In this document: one piece after another, positions 19,750-26,914 of the stretch
Layout of the letters: each line of letters opens with the position of its first letter
Numbering within the stretch: the stretch's first letter is position 1
NCBI GenBank assembly: GCA_002402125.1
Contig: NVVG01000006.1
Span: 17,985-44,898, forward strand
Reading direction: 5' to 3'
DNA: 26,914 nt
Origin: Moraxellaceae bacterium
GTDB lineage: Bacteria; Pseudomonadota; Gammaproteobacteria; Pseudomonadales; Ketobacteraceae
Notes under the pieces: model-generated
What the model was told of the DNA's origin: nothing
Database searches by the model: none
The model's input: only the letters and a program-made list of their open reading frames with translations
Translations under genes and position numbers: made by a program

Positions 19750-21369
19750 ATGAATTGGTTTAATAATCTTTCGATAAAATACAAGATTCGCTTGATCCCA
19801 CTGGTGAGCATCTTGGGCTTTGGGGTGAATTTAGCCTATAACTACAGCGCAGCGGACAACTCATCCTCTCGCTTGACCCAAGTTCAGGAAGTATTTTATC
19901 CCCTCTTAGAAAAGTCCGACGCAATTATTACCAAGGTAGCGAAAATCCGTGAAGCATTAACTTTAGCGGTTAGTTCAGGTGAAATGGACTTAGTAGATAC
20001 CGCAGAAGCTGAGGCGGATGAGGTGCGAACATTATTAGCCGAAGCCGCAGCGCTGGAAATAGGGTCAGATTCTGCTGCAGACAATATTACGGTTGAATTT
20101 GAGGGCTACTATGAGGTGGCAAAGGGCTTGTCTATTGGTATGATTGAAGGGACTGCAGATTTTAGTCAGTTAAGCGATGTGATGGCAGATATGGCGACTA
20201 AATTGGAGGCCCTTCAAACGTCGTTGGCAAGTTTTCGAGAAAATAGCTTTCAGTCTTTTAATAATAATATTCATGAATCCACCGAAGGCATTAGTAAAAG
20301 TCTAGTGTTGGGTGTGGTGGTCTCCATTGTGACTACCGCGTTCCTTTTATTTGTATCATGGTATGTGTCCTATCTCGTCGTTACTAGTCTTCAAAAGGTG
20401 ATCGTTTCCCTAAAAGAGATAGCTTCTGGTGAAGGTGATTTGACGCAACGGATTGATCATCAATCCAAAGATGAAATTGGCCAGTTAGTGAATTGGTTTA
20501 ATCAATTTGTAGACAAGCTGCAAGGTGCGATTGGCGATGTGGTCGCCTCAGTGAAGCCGCTAAATGAAGCGTCAATGGAATTGGATCAGCTAATAGCGAG
20601 TGGTGGTAAGGCCTCTTCGTCGCAACTAGAATCTACCCTGGAGATGTCCCAGTCGATTAATGAGATGTTTGAAAGTTTGACGGAGAACGTGAATAACGCA
20701 ACCCATGCAGCGGATTCCGCAAGTAAGGCGGATAAAGAAGCTAAGTTGGGCCAGAAACTCGTGACGGATACCGTGCAGACTATCGATGCGCTAGCTGCAG
20801 AAGTTGAAACGGCAAACTCTACGATTAAACAGCTTGAGTCAGATACGGACAATGTGGCCAACATATTGGGGGTTATTCAGGGTATTGCCGGCCAAACTAA
20901 CTTGCTGGCATTAAATGCCGCCATCGAGGCAGCTCGTGCCGGAGAACAAGGCCGAGGGTTTGCGGTTGTCGCGGACGAAGTAAGAACTCTAGCATCGAGA
21001 ACCCAGGAATCTACCGAAGAAATCCAAACTGTTATTGAGCAGCTACAGAAAACAGCGAAAACAATTTCGCAAGTTATGGATCAGGGGCAGGCAAAAGCTA
21101 AAGAATGTGTAATTAAGGCGGCGGAAACAGGCGAGTCTTTGAAAAATATCACGGTGGGGGTGGATTCCATTACCCAGCTAAACATGCATATAGCGGCTGC
21201 GACTGAACAGCAGCAAAAGACATCGGCGTCGATTCAAAAATCGGTTGATGAGATTCGAGATTCAGTCGAAAATACGGTAGAAGGAGCGGGACACTTGTCA
21301 GAGGTGACGCAGCATATTGTGTCTGTCTCGTCTAAGTTGGGTGTTATTGCTTCACAGTTTAAGGTCTAA
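19750..21369 (+). CDS. Methyl-accepting chemotaxis protein
   Basis: This is a membrane chemoreceptor. The 539-residue protein has TM1 at about 12-31, a periplasmic helical sensor region at about 32-184, TM2 at about 185-210, a HAMP domain (about 207-262) and a long cytoplasmic coiled coil. The conserved signalling tip, [33 protein letters not shown], spans 378-410. There is no CheR/CheB-binding pentapeptide at the C terminus, which ends SQFKV. The ligand is unknown; the sensor region is low in landmarks. The ATG at 19750 has CAGGGT upstream; an in-frame TTG at 19729 is unlikely. No chemotaxis kinase genes are nearby, so it is a stand-alone receptor. Confidence 0.95.
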   Translation: MNWFNNLSIKYKIRLIPLVSILGFGVNLAYNYSAADNSSSRLTQVQEVFYPLLEKSDAIITKVAKIREALTLAVSSGEMDLVDTAEAEADEVRTLLAEAAALEIGSDSAADNITVEFEGYYEVAKGLSIGMIEGTADFSQLSDVMADMATKLEALQTSLASFRENSFQSFNNNIHESTEGISKSLVLGVVVSIVTTAFLLFVSWYVSYLVVTSLQKVIVSLKEIASGEGDLTQRIDHQSKDEIGQLVNWFNQFVDKLQGAIGDVVASVKPLNEASMELDQLIASGGKASSSQLESTLEMSQSINEMFESLTENVNNATHAADSASKADKEAKLGQKLVTDTVQTIDALAAEVETANSTIKQLESDTDNVANILGVIQGIAGQTNLLALNAAIEAARAGEQGRGFAVVADEVRTLASRTQESTEEIQTVIEQLQKTAKTISQVMDQGQAKAKECVIKAAETGESLKNITVGVDSITQLNMHIAAATEQQQKTSASIQKSVDEIRDSVENTVEGAGHLSEVTQHIVSVSSKLGVIASQFKV

Positions 21370-21404
21370 GCAGCCTCTCTTTGGTTAGCTTAGCTCTCGT
21401 TAGT

Positions 21405-22412
21405 TTAAATAAGGGTTTTATTTCTTTCATCCCATAAGCTGTTGGCCATCTTAAATGCGTCATCTTGCGTTGATGCTTGTTTTACAAGCTTAAGGGCTAA
21501 TGCGATGGTTCCCTTGATGGCAGCAGTGCCATACTCGTGATTGTTGCTGCCATTCCAGACCCGCGTTAGTTCAGTTAAATCCAAACTGCTTTCTTTAAGG
21601 TGGCGCCTGTCAAATACCTTGGGCCATTCTTCCTCAGTAAATACCCCATCACTAATTGAAAGTGCTTTGCACAGAGTGTCCGGGTTGCGTTCAATCTCAC
21701 CGGCTTCGCCTTTGATAACCAATGCATTGTTGTAACCTAGCGCTTTTGATGCCTGTTGGTGCGATGGTTGGTAGGCGGGATGAAATATGCCTTGAATGAC
21801 GTACGGAGCATCAGTGGGGTTAATGAGTCGTGCTAAGGTGTGCACAGGGGAGCGCAAACCTAATGTGTTCCTGAGGTTGATGATGTTACTTAATTTGGGG
21901 CATAGGTGTTGCAGTGGAAAGTAAGCGAAACCTTGTTGTTGTTTATGCTTGATGACATCTTGCCAGTTGTTGGCAACCGAAAAGCCGAGCGTGTTTAAAG
22001 CATCTTCTGTATATATGCGATCTATAGTATGCCCAGATGCGCCGTGCATAAAGATATCGATGTCATTCTCCGCGAGGATAAATATCGCCAATAGATACCA
22101 GGGTAGGTGGCGGCGTTTTCCAGCATAGGATGACCAATCAAGGGTGAAATCAACACCTTCGATGGTTGGAGTGCAATACTTTTTGACCGCGTTAACAAAA
22201 CCGACCAGCTCTTCAGGGCTTTCTTCTTTAACGCGCAGCAACATGAGGAAGGCGCCAAGTTGCACGTCTTCTACTTCTGCATTCATGATCATGCTCATAG
22301 CATCATAGGCTTCCGTTTCGGTAAGCGAGCGGCTGCCTTTTTTACCTTTGCCCAATATTCTAACGTATTGCGCAAAAGGGTGTTCATGGCTTGGTGGTAT
22401 GCTGGTTTTCAT
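21405..22412 (-). CDS. ybiB: TrpD2/YbiB-like protein, glycosyl transferase family
   Basis: The 335-residue product has the fold signature of anthranilate phosphoribosyltransferase: an N-terminal helical bundle (LTETEAYDAMSMIM, LGAFLMLLRVKEES) and then a nucleoside-phosphorylase-type alpha/beta domain. The PRPP-binding Gly-rich loop of TrpD is replaced by DWSSYAGKRRHLPWY (92-106). That is typical of the TrpD2/YbiB branch, whose E. coli member binds nucleic acids and lacks TrpD activity. It is the last gene of the tusDCBE group, 18 bases after tusE. The role here is unknown. Conserved linkage to tus genes suggests a link to tRNA or sulfur work (inference). Confidence 0.82.
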   Translation of the reverse strand: MKTSIPPSHEHPFAQYVRILGKGKKGSRSLTETEAYDAMSMIMNAEVEDVQLGAFLMLLRVKEESPEELVGFVNAVKKYCTPTIEGVDFTLDWSSYAGKRRHLPWYLLAIFILAENDIDIFMHGASGHTIDRIYTEDALNTLGFSVANNWQDVIKHKQQQGFAYFPLQHLCPKLSNIINLRNTLGLRSPVHTLARLINPTDAPYVIQGIFHPAYQPSHQQASKALGYNNALVIKGEAGEIERNPDTLCKALSISDGVFTEEEWPKVFDRRHLKESSLDLTELTRVWNGSNNHEYGTAAIKGTIALALKLVKQASTQDDAFKMANSLWDERNKTLI

Positions 22413-22430
22413 TTGATTCTCTATATACGA

Positions 22431-22766
22431 TTATAGGCAATTGGTTGGTCTGGGCAGCCCCGCTATTCTGGCCGCACGTTTTGCCGGGCTGTCGGGGAAG
22501 AGCGACATAAGGTAGATGCTGTTGCCTTTAGCTTCCCCAAACTGTTTTTTTACCGCTTTAACAAGTATGCGCATCGCCGGGGCGTGTTCAAATTGTGCAT
22601 GAAATTTTCTGAGCAAGTTGAGGATTTCCCAATGTTCTTCAGTGAGGTCAATACCTTCGTTGTTCGCGATGGCAATGGCGACATTTTCACTCCAATCCGA
22701 AAGGCGAGTAAGGTAACCTTCTTTGTCTAGCGTAATGGAGCGCCCTTCAACCGTCAGTTCCCTCAT
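22431..22766 (-). CDS. tusE: Sulfur relay protein TusE
   Basis: TusE accepts persulfide from TusD and passes it to MnmA-tRNA. The 111-residue protein has the DsrC/TusE fold with LTEEHWEILNLLRKF and KGNSIYLMSLFPDSPAKRAARIAGLP, and ends PRPTNCL. Cys110 is the conserved penultimate cysteine. The position 11 residues before it is Ala, not the second Cys found in DsrC of sulfur oxidisers and reducers, so this is TusE. I chose the ATG at 22766, one base past the tusB stop. An upstream ATG at 22814 would add 16 residues inside tusB that the family lacks. Confidence 0.94.
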   Translation of the reverse strand: MRELTVEGRSITLDKEGYLTRLSDWSENVAIAIANNEGIDLTEEHWEILNLLRKFHAQFEHAPAMRILVKAVKKQFGEAKGNSIYLMSLFPDSPAKRAARIAGLPRPTNCL

Positions 22767-22767
22767 C

Positions 22768-23079
22768 TTAGCCCCAGGTTTGGCTTGCGGAATGTTTTTC
22801 GGTGAGCGCAACAAATCCGCTGTAGTCGACTACATTGCAATTCGGGTTGCAATTCGGGTTGCAATTCGTGTTGCTAGTTAGGCCGCGAGCGGTGAGATCG
22901 GGTTGAAGCCAATAGGTTTTAATGCCGCGCTCGTTAATTTTTTGCAGCAAGGTGGGGTTCCTCTGGCAGTAGGTGCCATCCTCAATAAATAGCAATGCAT
23001 CTGAGCTATTTGCTACTGAGAGGCAGTTGTGGATGCTCTGCGAATGAGTGTCTGAACGGGTGATTATATGCAGTGTCAT
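22768..23079 (-). CDS. tusB: Sulfur relay protein TusB (DsrH-like)
   Basis: TusB is the small non-catalytic subunit of the TusBCD complex. The 103-residue protein matches E. coli TusB (95 residues) at MTLHIITRS, ALLFIEDGTY, TYWLQPDLTARGLT and VVDYSGFVALTEKH, ending TW. It contains an extra Asn/Cys/Pro stretch, NCNPNCNPNC, just before VVDY, encoded by a 12-bp tandem repeat. The start is placed at 23079 by homology. No good ribosome site is seen, and a longer in-frame start at 23163 lies inside tusC. tusE starts one base after its stop. Confidence 0.88.
   Translation of the reverse strand: MTLHIITRSDTHSQSIHNCLSVANSSDALLFIEDGTYCQRNPTLLQKINERGIKTYWLQPDLTARGLTSNTNCNPNCNPNCNVVDYSGFVALTEKHSASQTWG
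22837..22872. repeat. 12-bp tandem repeat, three copies, inside tusB
   Basis: GCAATTCGGGTT at 22837-22848 and 22849-22860 is followed by GCAATTCGTGTT at 22861-22872. Twelve bases equal four codons, so copy number can change without shifting frame. It encodes Asn-Cys-Asn-Pro repeats in TusB. Confidence 0.92.
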
Positions 23080-23113
23080 TGTTGGGTCACTAAAAAGCTC
23101 ATAAAAAGGCTCG

Positions 23114-23485
23114 TTAAAAAGATAGTATTTGTTGTTGAGCAGAATATAGATCCGCAATTTCATCGTTGCTGATGATGCCGCATTCTATGGTTAGGTCCGC
23201 AGTTGTTAAGTTTCTTTCATCCAGCGTTGATTGTAGAGTCACTATTTTTTCAATGCCGTACATGTCTAACGCTTGAAATATGGCGGCTGTATTTTTAGAC
23301 GGTAGTAATGAAGGGTCTTGGTTGGTCATGATCTGATAGATGCCGTCACCGATCAATAATAATGTAACGTTTTGACCAAAAGCACTGGCGGTGAGTAGAG
23401 CGTCTAAGCCTTCTTTTGCTGCAGGAGACGAGTGGGGTGCTTTGTCGAATACAAAGAGCAGGTTTTTGGTTTCAGTAGTGCTCAT
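23114..23485 (-). CDS. tusC: Sulfur relay protein TusC (DsrF-like)
   Basis: TusC is a structural subunit of the TusBCD heterohexamer. The 123-residue protein shows the DsrE/F fold: LLFVFDKAPHSSPAAKEGLDALLTASAFGQ at residues 9-38, then LLLIGDGIYQIM. These match E. coli TusC (119 residues) in order and spacing. The ATG directly follows the tusD stop TAA. tusB follows after 34 bases. No catalytic cysteine is expected in this subunit, and Cys102 is its only cysteine. Confidence 0.92.
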   Translation of the reverse strand: MSTTETKNLLFVFDKAPHSSPAAKEGLDALLTASAFGQNVTLLLIGDGIYQIMTNQDPSLLPSKNTAAIFQALDMYGIEKIVTLQSTLDERNLTTADLTIECGIISNDEIADLYSAQQQILSF

Positions 23486-23878
23486 TTAAACCCCGAAAGT
23501 GACAAGTCGGTCATTAGTAATGGCGGCTTCTGCTAGTTGGCCGAGACCGGAAATGATAAACGGGGCGCGTATATTGGCTGAGCCTTTTTCATAACGTTCT
23601 GCTTCGCCCTCGTCGAGTAAGCCGCGCTTCAGGCAGGCGGATATACACAAAATAAGCTCAATATTATTGGTGGATGCTAACTCGCTCCAACAGGCGGGGA
23701 TGTCGATTTCATCTTGAGGACAAACCACCAGCTGGCTGCCGGTATGCACTCCGTCACTGGAGAAGAACACCCGGGTTAGCCTGTGGTCCTTTTCGATTAA
23801 TGCGCGCGCAAAATTCAAAGCACTAAGATTGCCTTGTTTGCTGTAGGGGGCGCATGTGACGTGTAATGCAAAATTCAT
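23486..23878 (-). CDS. tusD: Sulfurtransferase TusD (DsrE-like)
   Basis: TusD takes persulfide from TusA and passes it to TusE. The 130-residue protein has the DsrE fold, with FARALIEKDHRLTRVFFSSDGV at 23-44 and ELILCISACLKRG at 74-86. Cys78 falls at the number of the E. coli catalytic Cys78. It is the first gene of tusD-tusC-tusB-tusE. A hairpin terminator upstream separates it from yccA, so it must start from its own promoter in 23879-23950. An AGGAC ribosome site lies in a short tandem repeat. TusA is not in the window. Confidence 0.94.
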   Translation of the reverse strand: MNFALHVTCAPYSKQGNLSALNFARALIEKDHRLTRVFFSSDGVHTGSQLVVCPQDEIDIPACWSELASTNNIELILCISACLKRGLLDEGEAERYEKGSANIRAPFIISGLGQLAEAAITNDRLVTFGV

Positions 23879-23884
23879 CTGGAT

Positions 23885-23908
23885 GTCCTGGGAATTGTCC
23901 TGGAAATT
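23885..23908. repeat. 12-bp tandem repeat at the tusD ribosome site
   Basis: GTCCTGGGAATT (23885-23896) is followed directly by GTCCTGGAAATT (23897-23908). On the minus strand each copy carries CCAGGAC, so the Shine-Dalgarno-like AGGA is present twice upstream of the tusD ATG at 23878. Confidence 0.7.
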
Positions 23909-23944
23909 GAATCTCTAAAACTAAAACCTCTAAAACCAGTACCT

Positions 23945-23982
23945 AAAAAAAAGCCCCGAACAGCCTAAGCGGTTCGGGGCTT
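23945..23982 (-). terminator. Intrinsic terminator after yccA
   Basis: AAGCCCCGAAC (23951-23961) pairs with GTTCGGGGCTT (23972-23982) in an 11-bp stem with a 10-base loop. On the minus strand a run of eight T follows. It lies 15 bases past the yccA stop and separates yccA from tusD. Confidence 0.93.
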
Positions 23983-23997
23983 TATTGGTTGCTGTGC

Positions 23998-24672
23998 TTA
24001 GTCGTCGCCAGAAAAGGCAGTCAGAATGTGAATCAAGCTAAGCAGGATGTTATAGATGGAAACATATAAGGTGACGGTAGCTGAAATGTAGTTTCTTTCT
24101 CCGCCATTAATGATTTGCCCTGTCTGCCATAAAATCGCTGCACTTGAGAACAAAACCATAAAGCCAGAGATAGCCAACGAAAGGATGGGTATTTGTAGAA
24201 ACAGGTTGGCTACAAAAGCCACAACAATGACAATAAACCCAGTCATCAAAAAGCCGGAAAGGAAGCTAAAGTCTTTTTTACTGATTACCGCATAAGCCGA
24301 TAGGCTTAAAAAGGTCAGGCCTGTCATGCTCAGTGCCATGGTGATTGTGTTGCTGCCACCGGGGATGCTAAGCACCATATTAAAAATGGGACCAAGGGAA
24401 TATCCTAGGAAACCTGTGAGTGCAAAAGTAAAAACCAAACCCATCGAGCTATTTTGAGTTTTGTGAATGGCAAATAGTAAGCCATAGAAACCAACTATCA
24501 TGACAATGAAATTTAGGCGGGGAGCCTCCATTGCCATGGCTACGCCGGCAACAATTGCGCTGAATATGATGGTAAGGCCTAAGAGCATATAGGTATTTCT
24601 TAGAACTTTGTTAATCGCTACAGAATCCTGCTGGCTCGATACTTGTGGAGCTGCATAGGGATTGTTTTGCAT
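23998..24672 (-). CDS. yccA: Bax inhibitor-1 family membrane protein YccA
   Basis: YccA is an inner-membrane protein of the BI-1/TMBIM family. In E. coli it is a substrate and modulator of FtsH. The 224-residue protein has about seven membrane helices from residue 27 on. LRNTYMLLGLTIIFSA marks the family N terminus and NILLSLIHILTAFSGDD the C terminus, with its typical aspartates. I chose the ATG at 24672: it has a GAGG site seven bases upstream and gives MQNNPY, as in relatives. The frame stays open for 83 more codons upstream, but that part has no family match. The gene lies just before tusD, as in Pseudomonas. Confidence 0.93.
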   Translation of the reverse strand: MQNNPYAAPQVSSQQDSVAINKVLRNTYMLLGLTIIFSAIVAGVAMAMEAPRLNFIVMIVGFYGLLFAIHKTQNSSMGLVFTFALTGFLGYSLGPIFNMVLSIPGGSNTITMALSMTGLTFLSLSAYAVISKKDFSFLSGFLMTGFIVIVVAFVANLFLQIPILSLAISGFMVLFSSAAILWQTGQIINGGERNYISATVTLYVSIYNILLSLIHILTAFSGDD

Positions 24673-24924
24673 AATAAACCTCGGGTGTTCCATGTTTAAG
24701 TTAGGCTGCGAATTAAACTCCCTGTTCGCAACAGATCGCCCACCTCTATAAGGGTATGGCAATATATCAATAATAATGGCGGCGCATACAATATCAAGTG
24801 GTTGGACAGCGTATCGGTTAAATAAATCCAAAAAATAGGCTGTTGAGTGGCTGGACATCACCGAAATAGCCGTTAAAACCTGTCTATAGTGTGCCACACA
24901 GGAGGTATTTTCATAAAACAAATA

Positions 24925-24953
24925 CTTCCAATTTCAATAAGTTGCTGTATTAT
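24925..24953 (+). promoter_or_regulatory. Candidate tRNA-Ser promoter
   Basis: A TATTAT -10-like box (24948-24953) is followed by GCGC, a GC-rich discriminator common in stable-RNA promoters. CTTCCA (24925-24930), 17 bases before it, is a poor -35 match (3 of 6). Transcription would start about eight bases before the tRNA. Confidence 0.45.
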
Positions 24954-24967
24954 GCGCTTTCAATCAC

Positions 24968-25057
24968 GGAGAGGTGACAGAGTGGTTGAATGTACCGGTC
25001 TTGAAAACCGGCGTGGGTTTGCGCCCACCCAGGGTTCGAACCCCTGCCTCTCCGCCA
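24968..25057 (+). tRNA. serT: tRNA-Ser (anticodon UGA)
   Basis: The 90-base gene folds as a class II tRNA. The acceptor arm GGAGAGG pairs with CCTCTCC (25047-25053), followed by discriminator G and an encoded CCA. The anticodon stem is CCGGT/ACCGG with loop CTTGAAA, giving anticodon TGA at 25002-25004, which reads UCA. A long variable arm (GTGGG/CCCAC) and the T loop GGTTCGAACC complete it. The long variable arm fits serine. Confidence 0.97.
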
Positions 25058-25060
25058 AAT

Positions 25061-25097
25061 AAAAAAAGCCGCAGCCCCTAGGGGATGCGGCTTTTTT
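25061..25097. terminator. Bidirectional terminator between tRNA-Ser and ppnP
   Basis: GCCGCA (25068-25073) pairs with TGCGGC (25086-25091), flanked by seven A and six T; an inner CCCC/GGGG pairing may extend the stem. It starts four bases past the tRNA CCA. It serves the tRNA on the plus strand and ppnP on the minus strand. Confidence 0.93.
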
Positions 25098-25124
25098 GTT
25101 TGTTAATGCTTTTAGGCCTAGTGT

Positions 25125-25406
25125 TTACCCATAAACACACAGGTAAGCCGTTTGTACGCCCACCTTTAGATCAAAACTCTTGTTTGCTTCAACGATAAAG
25201 GACGCACCGTCGGTAAAGCTCTTCCATTCATCTTGGTCTGGCAGCTTTACCACTAATTCGCCGGATACCACTGTCATAGTTTCTTTTTCAGAGGTTCCAA
25301 AGGAGTATTCGCCTACATCCATGACGCCGACAGTTGCAGGGAGTTCGCCGTTTTTAAGTGCAATTGACTTCACGTTACCGTCAAAGTATTCATTTGTAGT
25401 TAGCAT
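25125..25406 (-). CDS. ppnP: Pyrimidine/purine nucleoside phosphorylase PpnP
   Basis: PpnP (YaiE) cleaves several nucleosides with phosphate to base and ribose 1-phosphate. The 93-residue protein is a single small cupin barrel of the usual length (94 in E. coli). It matches at NEYFDGNVKSIAL, ATVGVMDVGEYSFGTSEKETMTVVSGEL-type residues 24-51 and TAYLCVYG at the end. The strong AGGAGG site before the ATG fixes the start. It stands alone between tRNA-Ser and deaD. Confidence 0.94.
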   Translation of the reverse strand: MLTTNEYFDGNVKSIALKNGELPATVGVMDVGEYSFGTSEKETMTVVSGELVVKLPDQDEWKSFTDGASFIVEANKSFDLKVGVQTAYLCVYG

Positions 25407-25551
25407 TATGCCTCCTGGTAGTTTTGCTAAAATCGGCCGATTATACCTATAAATGACGTCTGTGCTGAGTAGATATTTCGAATCGGGGTGGTGACTGTGT
25501 TAATAATTGTATGGGAGTTGTTAATCGGTGGGACTTTGTGCGGTATTGATG

Positions 25552-25557
25552 TATAAT
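25552..25557 (+). promoter_or_regulatory. Candidate -10 box of the DEAD-box gene
   Basis: A consensus TATAAT lies 36 bases before the ATG at 25593. No good -35 hexamer is found 16-18 bases upstream, so the promoter may be weak or activator dependent. Confidence 0.45.
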
Positions 25558-25592
25558 TTGCGCCCCTTAAAAATCCAGTGTTGTGACCCTCC

Positions 25593-26914
25593 ATGTCTGA
25601 AGAAAAATCGTTAACTTTTCGTGATCTTGCTCTAAACGAGCAGCTTATAGCCGCAATTGACTCTGTCGGGTATGAGAAACCTTCCCCCATTCAAGCGAAA
25701 ACCATACCGCTGTTGTTGGCGGGTAGAGACGTGCTAGGGCAGGCGCAAACAGGCACTGGTAAGACTGCGGCGTTTGCATTGCCGGTTTTGTCTAACATTG
25801 ATGTAAGCATTAACAAGCCCCAGGCGATGATTTTGGCACCAACCCGAGAGTTGGCCATTCAAGTAGCAGAGGCGTTCCAGACTTACGCGTCCAAGATGAA
25901 GGGCTTCCATGTGCTGCCTATCTATGGCGGCCAAGATTATAGCATTCAGTTACGCCATTTAAAGCGTGGCCCTCAGGTGATTGTGGGCACTCCCGGCCGT
26001 GTTATGGACCACATGCGAAAGGGCACCTTAAAGCTCAACGAGCTAAGAATGCTGGTTTTGGATGAAGCCGATGAAATGCTGCGTATGGGTTTTATCGATG
26101 ATGTTGAGTGGATTCTGGATCAAATACCAGAAACCCGCCAGATTGCGTTGTTTTCGGCCACTATGCCGGACCAGATTCGCCGTATCGCAACCAAATACCT
26201 AAATAATCCTGAGCAGGTTACCATCAAGGAGAAAACGGCCACCGCGTCAACCATCAGCCAGCGCTATTGGATTGTCTCTGGCACCCATAAGTTGGATGCG
26301 TTGACCCGGATGCTTGAGTTTGAAACCTTTGATGGCATGATTATTTTTGTTCGAACCAAAAATGCCACCGTCGAATTAGCCGAGAAGTTGGAGGCTAGAG
26401 GTTACTCAGCGTCGCCGTTAAATGGCGATATTCCTCAAGCGCAGCGTGAAAGGACCGTCGAACGGTTAAAAAGTGGCAAAGTTGACATTGTAGTGGCAAC
26501 CGATGTTGCTGCCCGTGGTTTGGATGTAGAACGCATTAGTCACGTGATTAACTACGATATTCCCTACGATACAGAATCCTATGTGCATCGTATTGGCCGT
26601 ACCGGGCGTGCAGGTCGTGAAGGTGATGCCATATTGTTTGTGGCTCCAAGAGAAAGGAGAATGCTCAAGGCGATAGAGCGAGCAACTAATCAACGCATTG
26701 AAGAGATGGGGTTGCCATCTGCGGATCAAATCAATATTAAGCGGGTGCAGGACTTTAAAAATAAAATTACCGAAACCCTGGCTCGCGATGATCGGCAATT
26801 TTTCACTAAGCTGGTTGAAGAATACCAGTCAGAGCACGAAGTCAGTGCTACTGAGGTGGCCGCAGCGCTTGCTCAAATGATGCAGGGCAAAGAGCCTTTC
26901 TTGGTAAAAGACAA
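25593..26914 (+). CDS. deaD: DEAD-box RNA helicase, DeaD/CsdA-like (3' truncated by window)
   Basis: This ATP-dependent RNA helicase acts in ribosome assembly and mRNA turnover, often at low temperature. 440 residues are visible; the gene continues past the right edge. The order is Q motif (PSPIQ, 30-34), motif I AQTGTGKT (51-58), Ia PTRELA, Ib TPGR, motif II DEAD (157-160) and motif III SAT (188-190). Motif V (ATDVAARGLDV) and motif VI HRIGRTGRAGR follow. The region after the core (about 385-440) is like the DeaD dimerisation domain rather than RhlE or SrmB. The DeaD RNA-binding domain would be off the edge, so the subfamily call rests on the visible part. Confidence 0.9.
   Translation, partial: MSEEKSLTFRDLALNEQLIAAIDSVGYEKPSPIQAKTIPLLLAGRDVLGQAQTGTGKTAAFALPVLSNIDVSINKPQAMILAPTRELAIQVAEAFQTYASKMKGFHVLPIYGGQDYSIQLRHLKRGPQVIVGTPGRVMDHMRKGTLKLNELRMLVLDEADEMLRMGFIDDVEWILDQIPETRQIALFSATMPDQIRRIATKYLNNPEQVTIKEKTATASTISQRYWIVSGTHKLDALTRMLEFETFDGMIIFVRTKNATVELAEKLEARGYSASPLNGDIPQAQRERTVERLKSGKVDIVVATDVAARGLDVERISHVINYDIPYDTESYVHRIGRTGRAGREGDAILFVAPRERRMLKAIERATNQRIEEMGLPSADQINIKRVQDFKNKITETLARDDRQFFTKLVEEYQSEHEVSATEVAAALAQMMQGKEPFLVKD

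Noticed and set aside
21370..21404. Terminator between the chemoreceptor gene and the convergent TrpD2-like gene
   Set aside because: Only short imperfect repeats are present; no stable stem with a T run.
24673..24921. In-frame 83-codon extension of yccA, giving a 307-residue protein
   Set aside because: It has no family match, and the ATG at 24672 has a good GAGG site and a YccA-like N terminus. The open frame is probably chance.

Overview
The window is a stretch of ordinary bacterial chromosome carrying about 31 protein genes and one tRNA. Gene content and order point to a gammaproteobacterium related to Pseudomonas or the Cellvibrionales. From memory, Pseudomonas carries the blocks nudJ-mnmA, cspD | clpS-clpA, infA-ate-aat-trxB, ftsK-lolA-rarA, serS-cysG and tusE-tusB-tusC-tusD-yccA in the same order. 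The placement rests on synteny and protein similarity read by eye, so genus and habitat are not determined. I see no phage, transposon, CRISPR or plasmid genes.

Layout. (1) 2-1615, minus: nudJ-mnmA. (2) 1834-3023, plus: the molybdopterin genes moaC-moaD-moaE, meeting the convergent pseudouridine synthase gene rluE (3026-3736). (3) 3972-7283: cspD (minus, with an unusual acidic tail) diverges from clpS-clpA (plus), which ends at a strong two-way terminator. (4) 7361-10389, minus: trxB-aat-ate-infA. (5) 10680-16784, plus: alanine dehydrogenase, then ftsK-lolA-rarA-crcB. (6) 16893-21369, plus: serS-cysG, then a chemoreceptor. (7) 21405-24672, minus: yccA, a terminator, then tusD-tusC-tusB-tusE and a TrpD2/YbiB-like gene. 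(8) 24968-26914: tRNA-Ser(UGA), ppnP (minus) and a truncated DEAD-box helicase gene. No gene-free stretch exceeds 300 bases.

How the genes work together. Aat and Ate add Leu or Phe to protein N termini, ClpS recognises such N-degrons and ClpA unfolds the substrate for ClpP, so most of the bacterial N-degron pathway sits here. TusBCD and TusE at the right pass sulfur to MnmA at the left for 2-thiouridine at tRNA position 34. MoaC, MoaD and MoaE make molybdopterin, but moaA is not here. FtsK, LolA, RarA and CrcB serve chromosome segregation, lipoprotein sorting, fork repair and fluoride export.

I did not find a wholly new system. The observations most worth checking are the repeat-bearing acidic tail of the cold-shock protein and the hairpin that shows its Shine-Dalgarno in the loop, an Asn-to-Asp change in the ClpS N-degron pocket, three unrelated 12-bp tandem repeats (one inside tusB, one at the tusD ribosome binding site, one before ftsK), and repeated motifs upstream of ald.
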